The notes beneath the pieces were generated by a model. It was not told where the DNA came from, searched no databases, and was given only the letters and a program-made list of their open reading frames with translations. From Viola odorata (taxonomy: Eukaryota; Streptophyta; Magnoliopsida; Malpighiales; Violaceae), in assembly GCA_963691705.1 (NCBI GenBank), contig OY829537.1:75103352-75167351 (forward strand): DNA of 64,000 nucleotides, written 5' to 3'. Both the position numbers and the translations under genes were made by a program. Of this stretch, positions 11,441-21,494 are shown one piece after another. Each line of letters begins with the position of its first letter. The first letter of the stretch is position 1.

Positions 11441-12206
11441 TTGGTAGTGGAGCAAAGCGTTCAAAGGTTTCGTAATCTATCTTTATGTTTCAAGTTTTCT
11501 TTGTTAAGATTGGTTCTTCTTCTATTCTAAACCAATCTTCTTGTGTGCTTTGTTAGTTACGTGTGTGTCAAACTAGAAATAGTTCATTGTCCATAGTGTC
11601 AAGCAAATCGGTGTGCGATTTGTGAGTCTTTCCATTATTAAGTTTCTGTCCACAAAAAGTGTCATAAAAATATCAAAAAGAGTCTTTAGTTTAATTGTTA
11701 TTTAGTTTCGTTCAAAGAGTAAAAAAAAAATTACATAATGAAAAACAAAATACAACATACTACAAATCAAGACAGACTCATAGCAAAAAGAATCATACCA
11801 TTTGGTGGTCAGAATCAAAAGATATCAAAGATACAAATCACAAATCCTAATTCGCATGCCTATATCATTCACGGTTTTGTGAACTTGTTGAGTAATTCGA
11901 GTCAACTTGAGCTTTCGTTGATTCCTTGAACTAATTTCTACTCCAGTAAAGTAATTGTTTAGTTAATTGGTCTTGTGACTACTCAATTGCTTTGCATCCA
12001 AACTTATTTTCGAGCTAGTTTTCCTTGCGAGTCTTATTGGAAGCTTTCTTGAAACTCTTGAGTCACTAACATTTGCGTTGAACACTTGCAGTAGTATTGT
12101 GAGTGGTTTAGTGAGACTAATAGAGAGTTTAAACATGAGAGTAAACACATGAGGGAGTGCTAGGTTAGTACAATTTACGTGGTTGTTCTTGTTGTGAATT
12201 TCAGGA
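11441..12206 (+). other. Primer-binding-site-like motif and untranslated leader of element III
   Basis: TTGGTAGTGGAGC at 11441-11453 resembles the initiator-Met-tRNA primer motif TGGTATCAGAGC and the corresponding sites of elements D and E. About 750 bp of AT-rich sequence without a convincing coding frame follow up to the gag ATG at 12207. An A-run lies near 11720. Confidence 0.5.
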
Positions 12207-13504
12207 ATGTTAGGAGGGTCGGAGGGAGTTGAGAATCAGGACATTGCTACAATCCTCAAGAATCTCACTGCGAGGTTTGATGCCTTGGATGAATAGAGGA
12301 AAGTCGTCACACATGACTTGAAGGAGTCATCCGGGAAGAAGAAGAAAATATCCACTCAGCGCTTTACCCGAACTCTCAATCCGAGAAACGCTGAACATAT
12401 GTATGATATACCTCGACAAGAAGAGCACACCAGGGGTTTGTTTGGAGGATTGCTCGAAGGTTATGTTGGCGGAGGGAATGAGGAAACGAGATTCATGACT
12501 GGACCAATAGGTGGTGGTGTGGATCAGCCGCACGTACCTCAACGCCAACCCCACTTATGAGTTGCGGTTAGAAACGTATGCCAAGCGCCTCATGCGCATT
12601 GGTATGAGGAGTATGAGTTTGAGGATTTTAACCGCGGGAGGAGAGACCGAGCTGATGAAAGGCAACATAGGTTTCATGAGAGGCAACCTAGATTTGAGGA
12701 GAGACTTGACTCCAACTTAGGGAGTATCAAGATGAAAATCCCACCTTTTGAAGGCAAGGACGATCCAGACGCTTATCTTGCTTGGGAAAGAACGATAGAG
12801 TCAATCTTTCTTTGCCACAATTACTCCGAGGATAATAAGGTTGAGTTGGCTTCCGTGGAATTTAGTGGCTACGCAATCCATTGGTGGGATCAACTTAATA
12901 ACACTAGGAGAAGGGTTGGAGCTGGCCCAATTAGGACTTGGGAGGAGATGACAACCCTAATAAAACAACGCTTTATACCTTCCTATTTCCACCGCGACCT
13001 TCACCAACGGTTGCAAACCATGACACAAGGAAGTAGGGGTGTGAGTGAGTACTTCAATGAGATGGAGATAGCGTTGGCCAGAGCGCGCAAGTGACTGAAG
13101 ATGAGGAGGTTACAATGGCAAGGTTTCTCAATGGCCTTAACCAAGAGATAACCAATGCGTTAAGGCTAATGTATTATACGACATTAGAAGAGATGCTACA
13201 TATGGCTATCAAGATAAAGAGACAATGAAAGGCGAGGCCTTCTTATACCAGTTCGACTTCAAGAACCACACCATGGAAAAAGACATCGTGGACTAAGGAT
13301 AGTAAGGCTGCAAGAGAGCCACCTAAGGTATTACCGTATAATTATGGCACCAAGGGTGCGACAAGTGCTCAAGCACCCTCTAGAAACAGTAGCAGCAATA
13401 ATCCTTCCTCTACTCCAGCAAATAGAATTCCAACCAAGGATATTGTTTGCTTCAAGTGTGCCGGGAGAGGTCATAGGCAAGCTGAGTGTCCTAATAAGTG
13501 AGTT
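12207..13504 (+). pseudogene. Gag of element III
   Basis: The ATG at 12207 opens a phase that continues to 13093 with only two in-frame stops (TAG 12294, TGA 12558). After an R/E-rich stretch it enters the gag core (KIPPFEGKDDPDAYLAWER, HWWDQLNNTRRRVG, TLIKQRFIPSYFHRDLHQRL). A frameshift near 13090 precedes the remaining part, which ends with a CCHC zinc knuckle (CFKCAGRGHRQAEC, about 13450-13490) that would bind the element RNA. Gag forms the particle in which reverse transcription takes place. Confidence 0.85.
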
Positions 13505-14184
13505 TTGCTTATTCGGGACAATGGTGATCTAGAACCGGATGATGACCATGGGTTTGAGGAGTCCAATGGTGTGGAAGAGGAGGAAGAAATGGATAGTTCG
13601 GATGAGGGAGAAGTAGTAGAACATGCTCTCGTGCTTGTTGTTAGACATAACCTTAGCGCTCAAGCCAAGTTCGAAGTGTGTGATGAAGAGCAAAGGGAGA
13701 ATCTCTTCCATGCTCGTTGTGTGGTCGTCAAGAGGATGTCTTCATTGATCATTGACAATGGAAGTTGCATGAATTGCGAAAGTACATTGTTGGTGCACAA
13801 GTTGGGCTTGCCGACCATGAAACATCTGAAACCCTATTTGCTACAATGGATGAACGATGGAGGCGAGTTGAAAGTCACGAGACAAGTGTTAGTGGCGTTC
13901 TCCATTGGTAGATACAAGGATGAGATACTTTGTGATGTCGTTCCAATGAAATCAAGTCACATTCTACTCGGTCAACCTTGGCAATTCGATAGAGACGTCA
14001 ATCGCGAAGGGAGAAGCAATCGGTACAAGTTGGTAAAGGATGAGAGGAAGTTCACCCTTGCACCATTAAAGCTGATTGAAGTATTCGAGGATCAATAATG
14101 GCTAGAGAAGTTGCATGCCGAGTGTGAAATCGCTCAAAAGCTTGATGAAAAGGAAAGGAAATTCAATCAAAATAGCCCTCATGA
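13505..14184 (+). pseudogene. Protease region of element III
   Basis: The plus-strand frame begins with an acidic linker (ESNGVEEEEEMDSSDEGE), followed by a retropepsin-like domain: SLIIDNGSCMN (active-site region, usually D-S/T/G-G), then HILLGQPWQFDRDV. A TAA at 14096 interrupts the phase, which then reads on to the element II insertion point at 14184/14185. Retropepsins cleave Gag-Pol. The N in DNG is a departure from the expected active-site glycine or serine. Confidence 0.75.
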
Positions 14185-14723
14185 TGATAACAATTAAGGA
14201 AACACTAAGGGTATAATCGTCTTCTCACCTCAAGTTAAAGCAGGATCCCTGTAGACCTTGACTGACAAATGGCACCCGGCTGCCACCCCGGTTAGGCCAA
14301 GAATCCTGGGATAGTCGACATCAGCGGGGCGGGGGGAGGGGGGGACCCACACGGCATCATCCCATCCCAGGATACCCCGACAGCGCCCATGGGCGATATC
14401 TCTACAGCGACATCCGCATGCTGACGTCATCCTGTACGGTTCAGCTGACGTCATCTTGGGCGTTATCCCCTTAATAACGCCCACCCCTAGGGGTAACGAC
14501 CTTTCTTCTTTGGCTATAAATACCCCTCATTTCTAGATCAAAGGTAAGAGCAATTTCTCTGTGCAAATCTCTGCCAAATTTTACAGTCATACTAACTTAA
14601 GCATCGGAGTGTCTACGCCGGAGTCCCCCCTCCGGCGCTTTGCAGGTACGGCGGATTACCGCAACAGTGATTCCTGACAGCCATAATCTCTACCACGCTT
14701 CCCCAACAGTCTGGATCTTATCA
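14185..14723 (+). mobile_element. 5' LTR of element II
   Basis: It starts TGATAA and ends TTATCA, a perfect 6-bp inverted pair. It is preceded by the CATGA target duplication. A TATA box (GGCTATAAATACCCC) sits at about 14513-14526. Several GTGACG/TGACGTCA-like motifs lie upstream of the TATA box, including CTGACGTCATC twice near 14420-14455, which are potential bZIP sites. Confidence 0.9.
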
Positions 14724-14802
14724 AATTGGATTACCGCAACAGTGATTCCTGACAGCCATAATCTCTACCACGCTTCCCCAACAATCCGGATCTTATCAAA
14801 TT
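14653..14802. repeat. 75-bp tandem duplication across the 5' LTR end
   Basis: The segment from GGATTACCGCAACAG to ATCAAATT is present twice with period 75 bp, so a second LTR end occurs at 14798. The 3' LTR has one copy only. The real LTR/primer-site junction is the second one. Confidence 0.92.
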
Positions 14803-14820
14803 GGTGCTTTCATTGAGAGC
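14799..14820 (+). promoter_or_regulatory. Primer-binding-site region of element II
   Basis: AATTGGTGCTTTCATTGAGAGC directly follows the second LTR end. A sequence of this type is common just after the 5' LTR of plant Ty3/gypsy elements. The cognate tRNA was not worked out. Confidence 0.55.
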
Positions 14821-14883
14821 TTTGGTTTAATTAAGTGAGCATCCTTAATAGCCAAGCTCTGTTCTTCTGGGAATTGGAAGATT

Positions 14884-16293
14884 ATGGCCTCTGATTCAGA
14901 TCCGCCGTTGACTCAGTCTTCTAGCCTTCCATATGATACTCGCAGGTGACTTTTCACTTTCGCCACGTCTAATGCTTCCACCTCAGTGCAAGAAGTTCTT
15001 CCAGGAACATCAGATTTGTCCCTTAATCAAGCAGTGGGAACATTTGTGTCCCAGCCGTATACTCCTTCATCCCAAATAGCGGGATCCAGCCATATTACTC
15101 CCCAGTCGAGGGGATCCGTGATAGACGGCGCAAATAACCCTTTCGCGAGCTCGATTTCAGCTCTCCGTGCTCAGTTGGACCATTTAACGGAACTAGCTGC
15201 TAGATTCACGCCTAGTGCCTCCGGATCAGGCATCTCATCTCAGTTCATTTTCACTCCACCCATTATTACGGAATGACCACTGTCATCCCCATTGCATATG
15301 AACGTCCCTTTGACACTGCCTGTACTGAGTGCGCCAGTCAGTCTTGTACAGTTTGCTCATAGGACAGAGGAACCGTATGTACCACAAGTGTCTTTACTTC
15401 CCATTCCCCAAGAGGAGCGTCAATGGCGGGAAGTAGCAGATCAGGAATCCTTGAGGAGTTTCCTCTATTATTTTGACACTGAGATGTCGTTGACGCCAGG
15501 TGTAACGGTTGATTTCTCTATCGAAGCCTTAAAGTGAAACTGTTGTTATGGAAAGCTCAGAGATGCTTTAATGGTTGACCTACCGGTAACCTTAGATGCG
15601 TTAAGGCTGAAAGCCCATAATTATGCGAGGATGGAAGAGGAAGAGAACAGGGACATGATTCGAAACATGTCGCCAGTTGTGCCTCCGGTCCATAACACTC
15701 ATGTTCCTGCTACTTCCGAAGATCGGTTCATAGATGATTATGCTCAGCGAAAGGATCACATTCCCAAGACATCTAATCGGAGAAGAGGCAACTCCTCAAA
15801 GGGAAAGTCTGGTGACTCTTCAGCCCAGCGGCAGGGTGATCCTCCTAAGGGGCGAGTTTATGACACAGACCATCCTTCCTTCATCCTACCCAGAGCAGAA
15901 ATACTAGCAATAGTGGAGTAGCGAAACCTGCCCATCCGTTATCCTGCCCTTGTAAGACCGGGGGTGATCCTGGGTAGAAGAGAGAACGCCTATTGTAAAT
16001 TTCATAAAGCTAAAGGACACTCAACTGAGGCCTGTCGAGAACTCAAAGAGGCAATAGAGCGTCTAGTGGAGGAAGGCTATCTGGGAGAGTTTGCCATGAA
16101 AACACGAGAACAAGCCAAGAGTAACCCAATAAACAGAGTAGCCGATGGCAGAGCGACACCTTCCCGCCCCCAGGCCATGACACTGGTCCTGCGGGAGGAG
16201 GCCGGGAAATGCTTACGATCGATGATGAGGATATCCCCATCATTAGCATCATCGCTGGAGGAACACCTTATCTGGATGAGTCTGCACAGCTGA
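14884..16293 (+). pseudogene. Gag region of element II, broken and apparently shortened
   Basis: The ATG at 14884 opens a frame closed after about 20 codons. Later plus-strand frames give a Ser/Pro-rich part (SQIAGSSHITPQSRGS), a linker, and a knuckle-like segment (YCKFHKAKGHSTEACRELK near 15990) typical of Tat gag. The central gag core seen in element I (the WY..L / SF..L / FL.RF motifs) is not recognisable between about 15540 and 15570, so an internal deletion is likely. Several stops are also present (15273, 15535, 15919). Confidence 0.65.
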
Positions 16294-17141
16294 CACCCGC
16301 GCTAGGGGATAAGCGGAAGCGAGCGGGTGTGCCAACAAAGAGTGAAGCGATAAGCGCCCTGGATCGTATGATATTATCCTTTTCCGAAGAGGACGAGAAG
16401 GGTGTGATATATCCGCACAACGACGCACTAGTGGTTACACCCATTATCGCTAGCCATGGAGTTAGAAGAACTCTGGTTGACAACAGAAGCGCCGTAAACT
16501 TGTTTTCATTGGAAGCCTACAATCTCCTGAAGTGCCCGGATAATGAGCTTACGCCCTGCAAAAAACCCATTATTGGGGTTGACGGAGTCCCCATCCCAGT
16601 GACCGGAGTAACCACTTTGCCTGTGTATTTTAAGGAGGATACCTCCAAGCGATCAGAGGAACTTCTCTTCTTGGTGGTGGATCTAAACCTGCCTTATAAC
16701 ACCATATTGGGACGACCATTCCTCAACCATTTCGGAGCGGCGATATCGCAAAAGCACCTGAAGCTGAAATATCCATCCTGGGATGGTGTGGTCTCGATCC
16801 GAGGAAATCAGAAATTAGCGGCTGAATGCTACCTGCTCATGACTCAGAAGAGTTGCGATAGGTATGTGTGCGTGATGGTGGACCCATATGAACAAAATGA
16901 GGAGAAACGCACTCAACCTGTGGACAAGATGATTCACGTCCCAGTTAATAGGGTAGATGGAGTCGTATTTCTGGTTAGCAATAACCTCAGTCCCGAGGAA
17001 AATTCCCAGTTAGCCCAACTGTTAAATAAATGCAAAGGAGAATTTGCATGGAAACCATCTGACATGCCAGGTATCTCGCGAGAGGTGGCGGAACATCGGC
17101 TCAACGTCAACCTAGACGCAAGACCAGTTCAGCAAAAATAA
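16209..17141 (+). pseudogene. Protease region of element II
   Basis: A 310-residue frame in the same phase as the downstream pol. It contains RRTLVDNRSAVNLFSLEAY, corresponding to the retropepsin active-site region, and NTILGRPFLNHFGA toward the C-terminal end. The active-site glycine of D-x-G is an R here, so activity is doubtful. It closes with a TAA at 17139-17141 that interrupts an otherwise continuous pol frame. Confidence 0.78.
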
Positions 17142-18440
17142 CGTGCTTTCTCTGCTGAAAAGGCAGTGGCTGTCGAGAGGGAAGCTGCTAAACTTCTTGA
17201 CACTGGCTTTATTCGAGAAGTGCAATATCCCACCTGGTTGGTTAACCCTGTTTTGGTTCCCAAACCTAGCGGAGAGTGGCGTATGTGTATTGACTTCACG
17301 GATTTGAATGACGCCTGCCCCAAAGATTGTTACCCACTCCCTCGGATCGATCAACTAGTTGATCAGGTTGCCGGGTACACATACTTGAGCTCATTAGATG
17401 CCAACTCGGGGTATCATCAAATCCCCATGGCTAAGGAGGATAAAGAGAAGAATGCTTTCATCACTCCCAAGGCCACTTATTGCTACACGGCGATGCCTTT
17501 TGGGTTGAAAAATGCTGGAGCCACCTTCCAGCGGATGGCGAATCAAGTCTTTGAGAAGCAGATCGGGCGAAATATAGAGGCCTATGTCGATGACATACTA
17601 ATCAAAAGCCGAAGCTTCGAGGATCACTTGGCTAACCTGGTGGAAGTCTTTGAAGTAATGAGGCGAGATCAGATGAAACTAAACCCTCAGAAATGCATGT
17701 TTGCCTTTCAAACGGGCAAATTTTTGGGTTACATGGTCAGTCAAAAGGGCATTCAGCGTAACCCATCAAAAATCAAAGCCATCCAAGACATGATATCTCC
17801 TCGAACTGTAAAAGAGATCCAGAAGCTAACCGGGCGTATTATCGCGCGGGGACGGTTTATCTCAAAGCAAGGCGAGAGGTGCCTCCCTTTCTTCAAGGTT
17901 ATACGCAAGAAAGCCGTCTTCGGATGGACGGCGGAATGCAAAGAAGTTTTCGCAAGCTTAAAGGCCTATTTGTCATTTGACTTGGTATTGACAAAACCAG
18001 AGCCTGGCGATATCCTGTATTTATACCTTGGGGTTGCTGACGAAGTGGTCAGCGCGGTCCTTGTGCGAGATGACGATCACACGCACCTCCCCGTATACTT
18101 CGTGAGTCACATCTTGAAAGACGCCGAGCTGAGATACGCCCGTATTGAAAAAATAGCGTTCGCATTAGTATAAGCTACGCGGAAGATGGATCGATATTTT
18201 CAAGCTCATACCGTCATTGTACTTACGGACCAACCTTTAAAAAGGATATTCCGGAAGCCTAAATCCTCGGGGAGAATGCTGATTTGGGTTATTGAGCTTG
18301 AACAATATGGGTTGCACTATCGATCTCGACCATCTGTGAAGGCTCAAATTCTGGCAGACTTTATCGCGGAATGCACTTTCACGCCTGATCCGTTAACAGA
18401 ATTGACTGAAAAGGAAAAAGAAGAGTTGGATCTCCCCTTC
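17142..18440 (+). pseudogene. Reverse transcriptase and RNase H of element II
   Basis: Continuing the protease phase, RT motifs appear in order: FIREVQYPTWLVNPVLVPK, WRMCIDFTDLNDACPKDCYP, LDANSGYHQI, MPFGLKNAGATFQRM, and the catalytic YVDDILIKS at about 17585. The connection and RNase H follow (DRYFQAHTVIVLTD; ILADFIAECT). A TAA at 18171 breaks the RNase H part. There is no frameshift in this stretch, so the copy was coding-competent until point mutations arose. Confidence 0.9.
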
Positions 18441-18900
18441 GCTGAAACCTACACCGACCTGTGGGTTATTCACTTGGATGGTGCCAAAAATCAAGAACTT
18501 GCCGGGGCCAGAATCTTTATGAGCGGGCCTCATGGCATCCATGTGCGATATGCCATCTGAATCCTGCAGCCGCTGTCCAATAACGCCGCAGAGTACGAAG
18601 CTCTGTTAGCCGGGCTCAGGATGGGAAGGAGCATTTCCATCAAGGGAATACATGACTCAGGGAGGTTGGGAGACTTGCGACTGAAAGTCTGTGGAGACTC
18701 CAAGTTAATAATAGACCAAGTTCTAGGACACTCTCAGGCTAGGGAGCCCATCATGGTACAATACCTTGCTAAGGTGAAACGCGAGTTGATAGAAATAAAG
18801 AAATGTGGCATACAGGTTAGCTTCGAGCACATTCCTCGAAAGGATAACGCCGAGGCCGATAACCTTGCCAAGCTCGCGGCAAACCCGGAAGCATCCATAC
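18441..18900 (+). pseudogene. Archaeal-type RNase H of element II
   Basis: Second RNase H domain: WVIHLDGAKNQELAGARIF, NNAAEYEALLAGLRMG, KVCGDSKLIIDQVLG, RKDNAEADNLAKLA carry the acidic catalytic residues. This assigns the element to the Tat lineage. A TGA at 18558 falls where related proteins have an arginine, consistent with CGA to TGA. Confidence 0.87.
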
Positions 18901-20179
18901 CAAAAGGGGTATACTACCGGGAGCTACCCGTGCCTTCCTTTATGGAAGAACAGGCGACGCTCTGTGTAGAAGAAGGTGATAATGACTGGAGAATTCCCGT
19001 CATAAAATACTTAAAGCATGACGAGCTGCCAGCAGATAACGCAGAGAAGAAAAAAGTACTCAAGCAAGCGGCACGGTGCACGTACTTCAATGGGGAACTG
19101 ATACGAAGATGTTTCTCTCATCCGGCTGCGAGGTGCATAACGGAGCAAGAGGGCCTTCATAAGCTCCGCGAAATCCACGAAGGAATTTGCGGCATGCATG
19201 CATCCGGCGGAACCCTGGCTGTGCAAGTGCTTAGATCGGGGTTCTACTGGCCCACAATCCAGAAAGATTGCCATGATTACGTGCGAACTTGCCAGAAGTG
19301 TCAGGAATTCTCCAAGATTCCTCGCCAGCCTGCCACACAAATTCACGACATTATCGCTCCTTGTCCTTTCGCGAAATGGGGAATTGACATCCTTGGACCG
19401 TTTCCGAAGGCGAGGTCTCAGCTAAAATTTGTGGTTGTGGCGGTAGATTACTTCACCAAATGGGCGGAAGCCGAGGCGGTTGCCAACATCAAGACAGAAA
19501 AAATCTGGCGTTTCTTCAAACACCAAGTTATCATGCGCTTCGGACTTCCCCGCGTGTTAGTTAGCGATAACGGAACGCAGTTCACCAGCCAATTCTTTAA
19601 AAACCAATGCGTGGAGTTCGGAATCGAGCAGAGATTCTCTTCCGTGGCTCATCCGCAGACCAACGGTCAGACTGAGGTGACAAACCGAGCCATCCTTAGC
19701 GGTGTTAAGAAAAACCTAGAGGGATCCAAAAAGAAGTGGACAGACGAGCTGTTGTATGTGATGTGGGCATACCGCATGACCTCGAAAACCACCACAGGAG
19801 AAACACCCTTGGCACTGGCTTTCGGTACTAAGGCCGTCACGCCCGTGGAAATTGGTACCATGAGCCTATGAGTGGCTTACTTCAGGGAAGAGCTAAATGA
19901 GGAAAGGCTGCGTGCGAATCTTGACGCGCTGCCCGAATTACAAGAGGAAGCTCTCTTGAAAATGACACACTATAAACAAAAGATGGCGCGTTATCATAAT
20001 AGGCGTGTCAAAGAACGACTTCTAAAAGAAGGTGACCTGGTGCTCAGGGATCAACGAGCGACTGGTCAACGCCGGGGAAAGCTCAGTCTAAACTGGGAAG
20101 GGCCATCTGGAGACACTCGACGGTACCCCCTTACCTAACTCCTGGAATATCGCTCGTTTGAAATTATATCATGCTAGAT
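18901..20179 (+). pseudogene. Integrase of element II
   Basis: The frame shows the HHCC zinc finger (HEGICGMH ... CQKCQEF) and the catalytic core with D in WGIDILGPF, D in LVSDNGTQF and E in HPQTNGQTEVTNR. A C-terminal tail then reads GDLVLRDQRATGQRRGKLS. A TGA at 19869 again sits at a probable CGA codon. A small frameshift near 20115 separates the final residues, which reach a stop at about 20179. All catalytic residues are present, so the damage is confined to stops and the tail. Confidence 0.88.
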
Positions 20180-21494
20180 TTTGATTTATCTCTGCACCTT
20201 TTCACTAACGCTAGCCCTAACCCCTGCTAACGCTCGAGTAATGAGCTTTCTTCTGTTTTGTGGCTACGTGTGTGTGTGCAAGCGATATCGGAAAAGAGGT
20301 TCCCAGAGTGAAAAGTCCTATCCTTGTGATGACCTGTCCTGATCCGACGGCTCACTAAGTGAGGGCACGCCCCGGCACACCTAGTATTTAGCGTCAGGAG
20401 TGAAAAGTCCTATCCTTGTGATGGCCTGTCCTGATTCAACAGCTCACTAAGTGAGGGCATGCCCTGGCGCACTTAATATTTAGCGTTGGGAGTGAAAAGT
20501 CCTATCCTTGTGGTAGCCACGTGTGGGCCATAAGAAGAGGCATGCCCCGACAACCCCTGGGAGTGAAAAGTCCTATCCTCGTGATGGTCGGTCTGGATCC
20601 ACCGACTCACTGAGTGAGGGCACGCCCCAGGATTCCTGAAGGTGAAAAAGCCTCATCCTTATGACAACCATTCTCGTGGAGATGGCTTGTTAGGAAGAGG
20701 CACACCCTAAGGAGATAATAACTCCATCATGGAAGTGAAAATCCTATCCTTGCAGCCAGGCTGATGTAGACGGCTCGCTAAGGGAAGGCACGATTCCAGG
20801 ATGAGAGGGTAACGCCGAAAGTGAAAAATCCTAGCCTTGTGAGGGCCTGTCCTGATCAGACGACTCACTAGGAAGAGGCACTTTTCGGTTGATCGTGGAA
20901 ATGCGAAAAATCACAAAATCCCAGTGAGTACCAGATGCGGAATCCCTAGTGAAGTGAGCTGGTTGAGAAAGCGATAACAAGCGACACCGATACCCTAGAA
21001 TGGCGGCGGATCGGCTCCTACAGGAAACTCATGTCTGTTATCGCTTATTTCTTACTAATAAACATTAATTGAGAGTGTGCAGGATATCTCTGACTATGAG
21101 AGATCGCGACACTCGAGGGGATAAAAGAGTTGTATGACTCGTCGGCAAAGTAGACGTGAAGCCAACCACACTGACGTTGACGAGGTTTAAGGGATAGGGC
21201 CTAAAAACCCTATTCATTATCTCTTTTGATCAAGGAAAGAAGAATGCTTCTTTCAGGAATGTGCTCCCTGACGAGGCCAGACAGCGGTTAAGTCGAATAT
21301 GACAAAGACCGTTAACATGATCAGGGCGATAAGAACACGAAGGCCACGCTACAAAAATTCGAAGAAGAAGAAATACATGGGAAAGGAAAATGGCACAGAC
21401 AAAAGCTGATATCATAGAAGTGTCATTGTTCAAATACCCATGAAGGGATACAAAAATATACAAAGGTGAACAAAAAAGAGGGAATACTCAATCC
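20180..21494. repeat. Post-pol untranslated region with seven tandem repeats
   Basis: Seven diverged copies beginning GTGAAAAGTCCTATCC occur at about 20307, 20401, 20492, 20562, 20641, 20731 and 20820 (spacing 70-94 bp). Several include the hairpin-like CTCACTAAGTGAG. From 20900 to 21494 I see no gene. Tandem repeats in the region between pol and the 3' LTR are a reported trait of Tat-lineage elements. Confidence 0.85.

Noticed and set aside
12327..12554. Minus-strand frame opposite gag of element III
   Set aside because: Shadow of the gag frame; no motif or promoter.
20307..20900. Possible CRISPR-like array
   Set aside because: Units are diverged with no constant repeat/variable spacer pattern, and lie inside a plant retrotransposon.
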